Positions 33,473-41,779 of a DNA stretch of 41,779 bases are shown here, in pieces (the first letter of the stretch is position 1; every line of letters starts with the position of its first letter). The stretch covers positions 1-41,779 of the forward strand of contig JABDRL010000099.1 of assembly GCA_013041765.1 (NCBI GenBank). The letters are read 5' to 3'. The stretch is from Dactylosporangium sp. (GTDB lineage: Bacteria > Actinomycetota > Actinomycetes > Mycobacteriales > Micromonosporaceae). The position numbers and the translations under genes were made by a program. A model generated the notes under the pieces. It saw only the letters and a program-made list of their open reading frames with translations, had not been told where the DNA came from and did no database searches.

Positions 33473-34352
33473 CTGCAACTCCTTCCGGGGCCGGCGGGCT
33501 TCGTCGCCACCGTCGCCGGCCCGTGACTGGGCCATAGCAGCATTTACTAAAGCGGGAGATCCATCAAATCAATTGGTATTCGCACTTCACCGGAACCGAA
33601 CATTCCGCAAATCACAGCCAAAGAATAGGACGCAAGATTACCCGAGCGAAACGACCATCGCGACAAACTCACGGCGAAAGACATAGGCCGATCGGCTAGT
33701 TATGCAATGATTCTTGCATCGGACATATCACCCTACCCAAAACGGAGATACGGTCACAGCAGACGGGGAGAAGACTAGCCCCCCACTCCAACCGCCGCTG
33801 CCCCGGCGGCGGGCACAGCACGCACGCTTCGACCGCGCGGCTGGCGCCCCCGGCGGCGGACGGCGCCCGGAGCCCGGGGGTGCGGCGGCGCGATGCCCGT
33901 CGCCAGCCCCGCCGGGACGGCCGGCCAGGGGTCGTCACCCGCCCCACCGGACACCCAGATCCGCTGGTCAGCAGATGAATGGTCGGGCGCCTTGGCCGGC
34001 AGGCCAAGCTCCCGGGGCAGCCCGCCCCGGTCTACCTCAGCGGCTGTTGCGGGTTACTGATCTCGGATGTCGACGGATCACCATCGCGGCCGATGGGCCG
34101 CCCCGCAGCGCGACGCTCGTCAACGCCTATGCCAACGTTGCTCGAATCGACACTCTCGTATTTGATGGAAGGGAGAATCTCCACAATCGAAAGGCCGGCA
34201 TACATACTTGCATGAGCGAGTTCGTCAAACAATACTCCGGCACGGAGCATGTGCCCCCTGATTCGCTCCAGAAATCCCGCCGGCTCCCGGTGAAGTATTG
34301 AACCTCCGCAGTCGCGCGCCGGAGGCTTGCCGCATAGTCGTTCTCCTGGGCA
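33473..34352. other. Long intergenic region, AT-rich on its left side
   Basis: About 880 bases with no convincing gene. 33536-33730 is AT-rich and contains an inverted repeat ATGCAA-TGATTC-TTGCAT at 33702-33719, perhaps an operator. The middle (33780-33960) is very GC-rich, with long frames that look like shadows. 34032-34250 on the minus strand holds a 72-codon frame with AT-rich third positions and a GGGGG element before its ATG, too weak to call. The right end borders the broken MMPL gene and probably includes the lost gene's recombination scar. Confidence 0.35.
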
Positions 34353-35240
34353 TCATCCGGAACTGGAAATCCCGCTCGGCCACCAGGACGTCATCCCGCC
34401 GGCGAACAGCACCGCGTGGCCGGCCGTTGCGGTCGCCGTGCCGGCGGCCCGGGCCACCCGTTCCGGCCCGCTGGCACCGGCCGGCGCGGCCAGTGCCCGG
34501 CGGAACCGGGTGACCACGAACAGGGCATAGTCGATGCCGGCCCCCATGCCCAGCATGACCGCGATGATGGGCGCGCTCGTCGGGATGTCGACGACTGATC
34601 CGGTCAGGAGCACCAGGGCGGTACCCACGATCAGCCCGACGATGGCGATGGCGATCGGCAGTCCCGCCGCCACCACCGACCCGAAGGCGATCAACAGCAC
34701 GACCAGGGCGGCCCCGAGCCCGACCAGTTCGGCGACGCCGGTCGTGGGTTCGGTCGCCGCGTCGATGACCAGGCCCCGGAACTCCACCTGGAGACCGGCT
34801 GACCGAGCGGTGTCCGCGGCGGCTTCCAGGCGCCGGTAGGGCTCCTTGCCGAGGTCGCCGACCTGGCCGGCGTACCGGATGGTGCTGCTAGACACCCGGT
34901 TGTCCGGGCTGGTGGTGAGTTCACCGACCGCGGTGACCCCCGGCTGGTCGCTGATGGCCGCCAGCGTCGCGTCGATCGCGGTCCGCCGATCGGCGACATC
35001 GCCGTCCTCCGCGGCGAACACGATCTCCGCTTCGGCGGCCCCGTAGGCCGGGAAGTGTGCCCGTACCAGGTCCGAGGTCTGCTGGGCCTCGGATCCGGGG
35101 AACCGGAAGTCGTTGCCGAAGGTGCCGCTGGTCGCCTGGCCAAGGACGATCAGGGCGACCGCCGCGAGCAGCCAGCCACCGATGGTGCGCCACGGGTGGC
35201 GGGCCGAGGCCCGGCCGAGTCGGTACAGGGTGTGCTCCAC
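34353..35240 (-). pseudogene. Truncated MMPL-family transporter
   Basis: Only the first 295 residues of a protein family usually 700 or more long. It has the N-terminal start RLGRASARHPWRTIGGWLL, the first membrane helix, the periplasmic loop with SEAQQTSDLVRAHFP, and the first helix block VGLGAALVVLLIAFGSVVAAGLP with MLGMGAGIDYALFVVTRFR. Similarity stops abruptly after AGHAVLFAGG (near 34395) and an unrelated tail of about 13 residues leads to the stop. The second half of the gene is not found downstream. MMPL/RND pumps need both halves, so this copy should be inactive. It is divergent from a TetR gene that probably controlled it. Confidence 0.85.
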
Positions 35241-35253
35241 CCATCAAGGAAAC

Positions 35254-35283
35254 AGCAGTCACTGCAAAATTGCAATGACTGCT
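35254..35283. promoter_or_regulatory. Palindromic operator in the MMPL/TetR divergent gap
   Basis: AGCAGTCA (35254-35261) and TGACTGCT (35276-35283) are exact inverted arms around a TGCAA/TTGCA core, giving a 30-bp imperfect palindrome with mismatches only at one symmetric pair and the centre. Size and position suit a TetR dimer or dimer pair repressing both genes. Confidence 0.7.
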
Positions 35284-35308
35284 ACTTTACAGCCGATGCA
35301 GTAAAGTA
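35283..35308. promoter_or_regulatory. Second inverted repeat before the tetR start
   Basis: TACTTTAC (35283-35290) and GTAAAGTA (35301-35308) are perfect 8-base arms separated by 10 bases, ending 6 bases before the tetR start codon. It may be a second regulator site or overlap the tetR promoter. Confidence 0.5.
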
Positions 35309-35314
35309 CTCTCC

Positions 35315-36100
35315 ATGCTCGACTCCGGTGGTGTGCCACAACGGCCGGGACAGCCCACGCAGCCGGCATGTCCGAAGCCGCCGGGACATCGCGAACGCAA
35401 GAAGCAACGCACCCGGCGGGCCCTGATCGACGCCGCCACCCGGCTGTTCGCCGAACGCGGCTACGACGGGACGACCATCGCCGACATCACCGAGGCCGCC
35501 GGAGTCGCCCCGCGCACGTTCTTCAGCTACTTCGAGTGCAAGGAGGACGTACTCTTCACCGACTCCATCGCCCGGCTGGAGCGGGTCCTCGACGTGCTGG
35601 CCAGCCGCGGGGCGGGCGAGGGCATCAGCGAGTTGCTCGTCCGGGTGGTGTCCAGCTTCGAGGAAGTGCAAGACCTCGAGGTCGGCTTTCTTTCGCCGAC
35701 CGGCCAGATGCGCATGCAACTCGTGTTCACGACGCCCGCCGTCCAGGCCCGCGCGGCCCACTGGATCTTCGACACCGAGGAACGGCTGGCGTCGGCGCTC
35801 TATCAGGCCTACCCGGACGAGCTGGACGAGATCGCCGCAGCCGCCATCGTCGGCGCCTATACCGGGGCGATAATGCAGGGGATCATCGCCAGCATCAAGC
35901 GGGGCCACGGCCCGAGCCGGGTTCTGGCGGAGCTGCGGCGGTCCTGCGAGATCGCGCTGCGGGGCGTCGCCAACCCGGTCCCACCGCCGGCAACCCCGCA
36001 GACCCCAGGCGGCACCCCCGGCAAGGTTGGAACGCACGGACCACTCAGCAGGCAAACTCAGGTCGGGCCGGAAAACGACTCCGCTGAACCCACCGCATGA
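35315..36100 (+). CDS. TetR-family transcriptional regulator
   Basis: A 261-residue regulator. The DNA-binding domain lies at about 28-75 (RRALIDAATRLFAERGYDGTTIADITEAAGVAPRTFFSYFECKEDVLF), with a classic helix-turn-helix. The ligand-binding domain runs to about 215, with the conserved helix EIAAAAIVGAYTGAI. A Pro/Gly-rich C-terminal tail of about 40 residues is unusual and may be disordered. It is divergent from the truncated MMPL pump, with two palindromes in the 74-base gap. I infer local repression of the pump; with the pump broken the regulator may be an orphan or may control other genes. The tail could carry an upstream start alternative (ATG 35369), but the first ATG is adequate. Confidence 0.93.
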   Translation: MLDSGGVPQRPGQPTQPACPKPPGHRERKKQRTRRALIDAATRLFAERGYDGTTIADITEAAGVAPRTFFSYFECKEDVLFTDSIARLERVLDVLASRGAGEGISELLVRVVSSFEEVQDLEVGFLSPTGQMRMQLVFTTPAVQARAAHWIFDTEERLASALYQAYPDELDEIAAAAIVGAYTGAIMQGIIASIKRGHGPSRVLAELRRSCEIALRGVANPVPPPATPQTPGGTPGKVGTHGPLSRQTQVGPENDSAEPTA

Positions 36101-36584
36101 GCTACGAGCAGACCATTCCGCGGAATTCCAATCACCCGCGTATCCGGCTGGACCAGACAAGGCGTCCACCAGCGATACCGGGCGAGAATCCGCGTGCGGC
36201 GCACACGGTAGCCGCTCATCGGCAATCGCCCACAAGCCAGGCACCGCTGGCACAGCCACCACCGCCGCCGTCGCAGCAGCCACCGCCGCCGCGCAAGGTG
36301 CGCGGGCAGGTCGCTACAGAACACCCGCATCGGCGCGATGAGATCCCGTCAGCCGGAACCATGATCGGATGCGGTTCCGGCTCCGGTACCAGCCGTGCCC
36401 GTCCACACAACGCTCCGCAGGGTAGGGCATACCGTGCGGATCAGGTAGCCAGGCAATGCACCGAAGCACCGTTCCCGACATCTTGCTGAAATAGGTTTCA
36501 ACCTTCCCATTCCACTGGGATTGATCCACTTGAAGTAGGCGGATCCGCCCCAGCGCCCAGCCGAAACAGATACGCTGCCGACCA
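36101..36584. other. Intergenic region before the D,D-carboxypeptidase gene
   Basis: About 480 bases. A CCACCGCCGCCG-rich low-complexity block lies at 36255-36300. A plus-strand frame (36097-36489) starts with ATGA overlapping the tetR stop and would encode a Pro-rich 130-residue peptide, but it has no ribosome site and no recognisable domain. I see no other supported feature. Confidence 0.35.
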
Positions 36585-38111
36585 ATGAATCCGCACTGGC
36601 TCGTGGCTGCATCCTGTTCCGCGATCGTTGGACTCGTTCCGATCGCCCAGACACCGGCCCCGCAGAGCAGCAGCCCCGCTGATAGTCCGTGCCCGATGAC
36701 TCCGCAGGCGCTCGCCGTCAAAACTCCGGACTCCACATTGCCGCCGCCGGCATCGCGAGATCCAAACCGCGCGGTGATCGGCGGCGACGGCCTGGCGACC
36801 GGGGGGCTGACCGTGCCGGGGGACGCCCCGCCGCTGCCGAGCAGCGTCGCGGCCCGGGGATGGCTCGTCGCGGACCTGGACACCGGAGCCGTCCTGGGCG
36901 CCTGCGGACCGCATGAACAGCATGCCCCGGCGAGTGTGCAGAAACTGCTGCTCGCCGCGGCCTTGATGGACAAGCTCGATCCCAAGCAGGCCATCCAGGT
37001 CACGAAGAACGATCTGGCGATCGAGCGTGGTAGCTCGGCCGTTGGTCTGGTCACGGGTGGTACGTACACCATTGAGACGCTCTGGCTGGGGCTGCTGCTG
37101 GTCTCCGGCAACGACGCGGCCAACGTCCTCGCCCGGGCCGGGGGCGGGGATGCCGGGGTCGCGGGCGCCATGCAGGCCTTGAACGACTTTGCTCACCATC
37201 TGGGAGCGAAGGACACCAATGCGGTCACTCCCAGCGGTCTAGATGCTCCCGGTCAGTTCACCACGCCGTACGACCTGGCCCTGATCGCGAAGGCGTGCCT
37301 GGACCTCGAAGCCTTCCGCCGGTACGCGCTTACCCGGAACGCCCAGATCCCCCCGCAGCCTCCCAACTACGGCGGATTCCAGATCCAGAACGAGAACAAG
37401 CTGATCTACCGGTACGAGGGTGCCCTGGGCGGCAAGACCGGTTTCACCAAGGCCGCACGCCACAGCTACGTTGGGGCCGCCGAACGCAACGGTCGCCGGC
37501 TGGTCGTCACCATCCTGAATGCCGAGGCTACGCCGCAGCGGGCCTGGCAGCAGGGCATTGACCTGCTCGACTGGGGGTTCGGCGTGGCGAACACCTCGGC
37601 CGTCGGTCAACTGGTGAAGCCCGGTGAGATCGAGGCCTCGGCGGCGGCCGCCAACGAGCAGCAGGCCGCGGCGGACACCGACCGTGACGAAGCGGGCTTT
37701 CCCGCGTCGCTCGGAACGCCAGCGGCCCTGGCCATCGGCGTCGCGATCCTGCTGCTGGCAATCATGGTCGTCTCAGTGGCGGCAGTCACGGAGGCCCAGC
37801 GCCGCAAGCGCCGCCGGCAACGACACCCACCGGTTTCGGGCCGGCAGAACCAGCGGCCCACCGATCGGCGACACAGCAGCCGAGGAAGCCGCTACCCGGC
37901 CGACAGCCGACTCCGAGACGACCACCCCCGAGGCAGCCGCCGACGAGCCGACCACACACCAGACGACGACTGGCCCGGCGACCGACGACGCGGAGACTGG
38001 CGTTCGGAGGCTGAGCCGTCGGCCGGCTATCCGGGATGGGACGAGGCCGCCCGACGCAGCCGCCGTCAGCCCCAGTCGAATTCCTATGTGCCCCGGCGGT
38101 CACGCAGGTAG
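36585..38111 (+). CDS. D-alanyl-D-alanine carboxypeptidase (peptidase S11)
   Basis: A 508-residue penicillin-binding protein of the DacA/DacC type that trims the terminal D-Ala from peptidoglycan stem peptides. An N-terminal export signal (LVAASCSAIVGLVPIAQT) is followed by a linker, then the catalytic domain with SVQK (Ser117, Lys120), SGN (174-176) and KTG (284-286). A C-terminal membrane helix (LAIGVAILLLAIMVVSVAAV) lies near residues 385-404, followed by an extended, very Arg/Asp/Ser-rich cytoplasmic tail of about 100 residues. The tail is unusual and may bind nucleic acid or partners. There is no clear ribosome site before ATG 36585. The end overlaps the convergent M20 gene by 12 bases. 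Confidence 0.93.
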   Translation: MNPHWLVAASCSAIVGLVPIAQTPAPQSSSPADSPCPMTPQALAVKTPDSTLPPPASRDPNRAVIGGDGLATGGLTVPGDAPPLPSSVAARGWLVADLDTGAVLGACGPHEQHAPASVQKLLLAAALMDKLDPKQAIQVTKNDLAIERGSSAVGLVTGGTYTIETLWLGLLLVSGNDAANVLARAGGGDAGVAGAMQALNDFAHHLGAKDTNAVTPSGLDAPGQFTTPYDLALIAKACLDLEAFRRYALTRNAQIPPQPPNYGGFQIQNENKLIYRYEGALGGKTGFTKAARHSYVGAAERNGRRLVVTILNAEATPQRAWQQGIDLLDWGFGVANTSAVGQLVKPGEIEASAAAANEQQAAADTDRDEAGFPASLGTPAALAIGVAILLLAIMVVSVAAVTEAQRRKRRRQRHPPVSGRQNQRPTDRRHSSRGSRYPADSRLRDDHPRGSRRRADHTPDDDWPGDRRRGDWRSEAEPSAGYPGWDEAARRSRRQPQSNSYVPRRSRR

Positions 38112-39446
38112 GGATGCCAGATTCGCCAGCAGCAGCGTCTCCGCCAGGCACCCGCGTTCGAACTCGGCAAGGTGCAGGCTCTCATTCGGGGCGTGTGCCC
38201 GGGAGTCGGGATCTTCCACTCCAGTCACCAGAATGGCCGCGCTGGGAAACAGCTCCGCAACGGTCGCGATGAACGGAATGGCGCCGCCGATACCGATGTC
38301 GACCGGGGCGGTTCCGTCCCAGGCCGAGGTCATGGCCGCCCGAGCCGCTTCGAAGATCGGTCCGGACGCCGTGATGGAGCACGCTTCCCCGGCCTGTTCC
38401 AGTGTCACCGTGAGGTGGGCGCCCCACGGCACATGCCGCATCAGGTGGTCGTTGAGGGCCTGAAACGCCTGGCGCGCGTTGTCACCCGGCGCGATACGTA
38501 GATTGATCTTGGCTCGCGCCGAAGGCACCAGGGCATTGGGGGCTCCGGCCGCGCCGGGCGCGTCGATGCCGACCACGGCGATAGCGGGTCTGGTCCACAG
38601 GCGTTCCACGGTGCGCCCAGTCCCGATCAGCTCGACGCCGTCCAGCAATCCCGCTTCCGCCCGCAGGCGGTCGACCGCATAATCCAGCGGTGTCGCCGGA
38701 GTCGAGACCAGACCATCGACGGCGACCGTGCCCGTGCTGTCATGAAGCGTCGTGAGCAGGCGACACAGCACCGTGAGGGCGTCGGGAACCGGCCCGCCGA
38801 AGAACCCGCTGTGCACGGCGTGATCGAGCGTACGGACCTCGACAAACGCGTTGACTATCCCCCGCAGGCCCGTGGTCAGGGCCGGATGGCCCACGTCCCA
38901 GTTGCCCGAGTCGGCCAGCACGATGGCGTCGATGGGCAGCGTCCGGCAGTGCTGGCGGAGCAGTCGTTCCAACGATCCGGAGCCGATCTCCTCCTCGCCC
39001 TCGACGAACACCACGACGCCGACCGGCAGCGCGTCCCCCCAGGCTCGGAGTGCCGCGATGTGGGTGAGGACGCCAGCCTTGTCATCGGCGCAGCCCCGCC
39101 CGAACAGGCGACCATCCCGCTCGGTCGGCTCGAAGGGCTCGGTGCCCCAGCCGGCTCGCTCGCCAGCGGGCTGTACATCGTGGTGGGCGTACAACATCAC
39201 CGTTGGCGCCCCCGGCGGAGCGGGCCGATAGCCGAACACCGCAGGCTGGCCGCCCGCACGCACGACGCGCGTCTCGGACAGGCCCGCGCCGCGGAGCAGT
39301 TCCGCGACCATGTCCGCAGAGCGCTCAACATCAGCATGGTCGAACCCCGCGAACGAGACGCTCGGCACCCGGACCAGGCGCTCCAGATCGGCTCGCACCC
39401 CCGGCATCTCCCGGATCACGGCAGCCCGCAGTTCATCCTCGGTCAC
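38100..39446 (-). CDS. M20-family metallodipeptidase
   Basis: A 448-residue dinuclear zinc peptidase of the M20/M25/M40 family. The zinc ligands are visible: YAHHDVQPAG near residue 90, GRGCADDKAG near 125, VEGEEEIGS with the catalytic and ligand Glu near 160, DSGNWDVG near 190, and a C-terminal HAPNESLHLAEF. The dimerisation domain lies between about 205 and 320. Substrates are usually dipeptides or N-acyl amino acids. GTG 39444-39446 overlaps the upstream gene's TGA (GTGA) and has GGTGGAG just before, so it is chosen over ATG 39467. It is the last gene of the cobQ-kinase-peptidase minus-strand run. Confidence 0.92.
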   Translation of the reverse strand: MTEDELRAAVIREMPGVRADLERLVRVPSVSFAGFDHADVERSADMVAELLRGAGLSETRVVRAGGQPAVFGYRPAPPGAPTVMLYAHHDVQPAGERAGWGTEPFEPTERDGRLFGRGCADDKAGVLTHIAALRAWGDALPVGVVVFVEGEEEIGSGSLERLLRQHCRTLPIDAIVLADSGNWDVGHPALTTGLRGIVNAFVEVRTLDHAVHSGFFGGPVPDALTVLCRLLTTLHDSTGTVAVDGLVSTPATPLDYAVDRLRAEAGLLDGVELIGTGRTVERLWTRPAIAVVGIDAPGAAGAPNALVPSARAKINLRIAPGDNARQAFQALNDHLMRHVPWGAHLTVTLEQAGEACSITASGPIFEAARAAMTSAWDGTAPVDIGIGGAIPFIATVAELFPSAAILVTGVEDPDSRAHAPNESLHLAEFERGCLAETLLLANLASLPA

Positions 39447-40093
39447 AGCTCCACCCCCACGGCGCATGGATCAGCCACAACGTACTCCCGGTTCGGGTCG
39501 TGGACGATAGCCGGCGCGCCGTTCACGACCACATCGGCATGGTCGGCCTGGTCCGCTGCCCGCCGGGTGAAGTGGTCGTCCTCGTCGGCCATCCAGCGCC
39601 GCCACTGCGGTAGCAGGGCCTCACCGTCACGAATCATGCCTCGGGCCAGTCGCAGGTCACGTGGGGCCGTCACCCGGACAACCAGGGTCGCGCTGGATCG
39701 CACCTCCGCGTTCGCGCTGGCGGTGCCCTCGACGATCAGGACATCCGGCACTCCGACGACGACCGGGGTCTGCTGGAACCGCTCGGCAAGCCAGTCATAG
39801 CGGTAGTAGGCCGCTGGTTGCCCGGCCAGGAGCGGGGCAAGCACCTGTTCCAGCAGCCGAGGCGCGAAGGACAGGATGTCGCCCCACCCGGAGAGCAGAT
39901 CATCGGTGTGAATCTCAGCAACCGACAAGGCACTGGCCCGCATGGCCGCGGCCAGCCTTCCGGCGAAGGTGGTCTTGCCAGATCCGGCCCGCCCGTCGAC
40001 AGCGATCAGGCGAACATCCCCGAGCCTCGCGGGTGCCGCAGCCACCGCGCTGGCGAGATCGGAGAACCGTCTGATCGGGGTGGTGGTCTTCAT
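39443..40093 (-). CDS. Uridine-kinase-like P-loop protein
   Basis: A 216-residue P-loop NTPase. Walker A is GRAGSGKTTFAG near residue 35; the acidic IHTDDLLSGWGD and the YDWLAERFQQ segment resemble the uridine kinase substrate site; VLIVEGTASAN matches the Walker B-like strand. The C-terminus has RRWMADEDDHFTRR, common to actinobacterial proteins annotated as uridine kinase. The true substrate is not established for this subgroup. ATG 40093 follows AGGGCGGC; the frame extends to 40240 only as shadow of cobQ. It is 16 bases downstream of cobQ and overlaps the M20 gene by GTGA. Confidence 0.85.
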   Translation of the reverse strand: MKTTTPIRRFSDLASAVAAAPARLGDVRLIAVDGRAGSGKTTFAGRLAAAMRASALSVAEIHTDDLLSGWGDILSFAPRLLEQVLAPLLAGQPAAYYRYDWLAERFQQTPVVVGVPDVLIVEGTASANAEVRSSATLVVRVTAPRDLRLARGMIRDGEALLPQWRRWMADEDDHFTRRAADQADHADVVVNGAPAIVHDPNREYVVADPCAVGVEL

Positions 40094-40109
40094 GATGCCG
40101 CCCTGGCGT

Positions 40110-41678
40110 TCATGGCGAGGCCGGGAACGGCGGCGTCTCGGAGGACGCCACCAGACTGGACGCGACGATCGGCAGGTCCGGTGATGCGCCCTGGTCGACC
40201 AGGCGCAGTAGCGTCTGGGTGTCGAGATGCGCTTCGACAATGTCCCCGAGAAGGTCGATGGTGCGTTCGCGCAGCGCGGCGTAGTTGGTATCCGGCGCGA
40301 CGACGAACCCCCGGCGCCCGGCCCGCCGCGCGGTTTCGGCCAGGAACGCCCTGCGGAAGTCGTCGGACTCGAAGGCCCCGTGCCAGTGCGTGCCGGCGAC
40401 GTTGTCCCGCACGACGCCTTCGCCGCACCCGTCAGAGCGCCAGATCAACGGTTCCAAAGACGATGGGGCGCCGCTGACCTGGCCATGGTGAATCTCGTAT
40501 CCCGCGACAGGCGCCCCGAAGGCCATGCCGGATGGTCTGGCGAGCGTCTTCTGCCGGGTGAAGGTGACCTCGATCGGCAGCACCCCCAGACCGTCGACGC
40601 TCCCCCGCCGGCTCTCAACGTGATCGTGGATGTGCTCGGCGAGCATCTGAAATCCACCGCAGATGCCCAGTAGCGGACGGCCCGCCGCCGCGTGGGCGAC
40701 CACCGCCCGCGCGAGGCCGGTCCGGCGCAGCCAGTCAAGGTCGTCAACTGTCGACTTGCTTCCGGGCAGAATGACCAGGTCAACATCAACCAGGTCTCCC
40801 GGGTCCGTCGTCAGGCGCACCAGCACGCCTGGCTCTGCGGCAAGCGCCTCGGCATCGGTCGCGTTGGACAGTCGCGGCAGCCGGACCACCGCGACCCGTA
40901 GCCATGCACGGCCGAGCGGCGGACGCGGTCGGCCGAGCAGCGATCCGTAGGCCAGCGAATCCTCAGCATCAAGCCACAGGTCGGGTTGCCACGGCAGCAC
41001 CCCGTAGGTCGGTCGCCCGGTCCGCCGGGCCAGGGTTTCCAGGCCGGGAGCCAGCAGGCTCGGGTCTCCCCGGAACTTGTTGACGATGAACCCTGTCACC
41101 AGTGCCTGGTCCTGCCGGTCGAGCATCGCCAGGGTGCCGTAGAACGCGGCAAGAACGCCGCCTCGGTCGATGTCCCCGACGATGACCGTCGGAAGGTCGA
41201 AGGCCCTGGCAAGACCCATGTTGACGAAGTCGCCGGCCCGGAGATTGATCTCAGCGGGACTGCCGGCCCCCTCGCACACAACGACGTCGTACTCGCCCCG
41301 CAACTCGGCGAAAGCCGCCAGCGCTGCCTCCCTCGTCCTGGCACGCACCTGCTCGTAGGTGGCCGCGCTGACCGACCCGATCGGGGTTCCCAGCAGCACG
41401 ACCTGGCTGCTGCGGTCAGACCCGGGTTTGAGCAGCACCGGGTTGAACCGCACGCTCGGGGTCAGGCCGCAGGCGGCGGCCTGCAATGCCTGCGCCCGCC
41501 CGATCTCACCGCCGCTGCCGTCCGGGTCCAGGACGACGACGGAGTTGTTGGACATGTTCTGGGCTTTGAACGGCGCCACCTTCACGCCCTGCCGGTGCAG
41601 CCACCGGCAGATGCCCGCGGCGACCACGCTCTTGCCGGCGTCGGAGGTCGTGCCCGCGACCAGTAGCCCACCAGCCAT
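40110..41678 (-). CDS. cobQ: Cobyric acid synthase
   Basis: A 522-residue glutamine-dependent amidotransferase of cobalamin synthesis that amidates four carboxyl groups of adenosyl-cobyrinic acid diamide. The N-terminal synthetase domain has [18 protein letters not shown] and [11 protein letters not shown]. The C-terminal class I glutaminase-like domain has [23 protein letters not shown] with the catalytic Cys, and the His-bearing [17 protein letters not shown]. Full length and family-typical. The start ATG is 2 bases after the stop of an upstream frame. It heads a minus-strand run with a kinase-like gene and an M20 peptidase, which are not known cobalamin genes. Confidence 0.96.
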   Translation of the reverse strand: MAGGLLVAGTTSDAGKSVVAAGICRWLHRQGVKVAPFKAQNMSNNSVVVLDPDGSGGEIGRAQALQAAACGLTPSVRFNPVLLKPGSDRSSQVVLLGTPIGSVSAATYEQVRARTREAALAAFAELRGEYDVVVCEGAGSPAEINLRAGDFVNMGLARAFDLPTVIVGDIDRGGVLAAFYGTLAMLDRQDQALVTGFIVNKFRGDPSLLAPGLETLARRTGRPTYGVLPWQPDLWLDAEDSLAYGSLLGRPRPPLGRAWLRVAVVRLPRLSNATDAEALAAEPGVLVRLTTDPGDLVDVDLVILPGSKSTVDDLDWLRRTGLARAVVAHAAAGRPLLGICGGFQMLAEHIHDHVESRRGSVDGLGVLPIEVTFTRQKTLARPSGMAFGAPVAGYEIHHGQVSGAPSSLEPLIWRSDGCGEGVVRDNVAGTHWHGAFESDDFRRAFLAETARRAGRRGFVVAPDTNYAALRERTIDLLGDIVEAHLDTQTLLRLVDQGASPDLPIVASSLVASSETPPFPASP

Positions 41679-41680
41679 GG

Positions 41681-41779
41681 CTACCGCCCCGCCGACGGGT
41701 GGGGCGCGCTGGCCCGCGCCGCCGCCAACGGGCGGCGCACGACGGCGGACCGGGCCAGCGCGAGCGCTGCGGCGACCCC
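41681..41779 (-). CDS. 3' end of an ORF entering from the right edge
   Basis: The minus-strand frame is open from the edge to TAG at 41681-41683, two bases before cobQ. The 32 visible residues end in [15 protein letters not shown], vaguely like part of CobD/CbiB-type membrane synthases. Tight spacing suggests an operon with cobQ, but the family is not secure. Confidence 0.35.
   Translation of the reverse strand, partial: GVAAALALARSAVVRRPLAAARASAPHPSAGR

Noticed and set aside
34032-34250. Minus-strand 72-codon frame in the gap left of the MMPL fragment
   Set aside because: It has a GGGGG element before the ATG and no low-complexity content, but its third codon positions are AT-rich, no domain is recognisable and it may derive from recombination debris.
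33714-34301. 195-codon plus-strand frame
   Set aside because: Composition is Arg/Pro/Gly low complexity typical of a shadow frame in GC-rich DNA; no ribosome site or domain.
36097-36489. Proline-rich 130-codon frame starting with ATGA at the tetR stop
   Set aside because: No ribosome binding site, low-complexity CCACCGCCG composition and no family similarity; the overlap alone is not enough.

Overview
The window is high-GC DNA with AGGAG-type ribosome binding sites, many GTG starts, compact operons and terminator hairpins without T-runs. The gene content (DnaE with PHP domain, polyphosphate glucokinase, a SigB/F/G-type sigma factor, a CvnD-type GTPase, CBM2-linked GH6/GH48 cellulases, a propionibacterial-type transcarboxylase) points to an actinomycete that degrades cellulose and can probably ferment to propionate. 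I cannot name the genus. No tRNA, rRNA, CRISPR array or intact insertion sequence was seen.

Layout. 1-5040: an edge fragment, then a minus-strand unit nitroreductase - dnaE - methyltransferase. 5252-9769: a membrane GGDEF/EAL protein with both catalytic sites degenerate, then a KhtT/KhtU-like cation:proton antiporter pair overlapping polyphosphate glucokinase. 10023-13856: a four-gene methylmalonyl-CoA carboxytransferase operon (5S, 12S, a small coiled-coil subunit, 1.3S biotin carrier) closed by a 16-bp hairpin. 14385-18988: an orphan CvnD-like GTPase converging on a c-di-GMP phosphodiesterase/lycopene cyclase pair, then cysteine synthase. 19251-24521: two secreted cellulases on the minus strand, GH6 and GH48, each with an N-terminal CBM2. 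A CebR/CelR-type operator lies in the spacer of the inferred GH48 promoter, and both leaders carry a hairpin just before the ribosome binding site. 24522-25283: a non-coding-looking stretch with a strong anti-SD match, a GNRA-loop terminator and two possible small ORFs. 25284-31088: L,D-transpeptidase, ApbE flavin transferase, SGNH lipoprotein, sigma factor, ferric-reductase-like flavocytochrome. 31119-33472: a TAXI-type binding lipoprotein whose 3' end overlaps a convergent orphan histidine kinase. 34353-36100: a truncated MMPL transporter divergent from a TetR regulator, with two palindromes between them. 36585-41779: D,D-carboxypeptidase, M20 dipeptidase, uridine-kinase-like P-loop protein, cobyric acid synthase and an edge fragment.

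How the genes may fit together (inference): GH6 and GH48 act from opposite chain ends of cellulose; glucose can be phosphorylated from polyphosphate by PpgK; and the transcarboxylase moves a carboxyl group between methylmalonyl-CoA and pyruvate in a Wood-Werkman-type propionate cycle. The cobalamin gene at the right edge fits this because methylmalonyl-CoA mutase needs B12. The observations most worth a second look are the cellulase control region (operator-in-spacer, paired leader hairpins, a possible intergenic sRNA, small ORFs) and the TAXI protein/orphan kinase pair. No fully new multi-gene system could be demonstrated from sequence alone.
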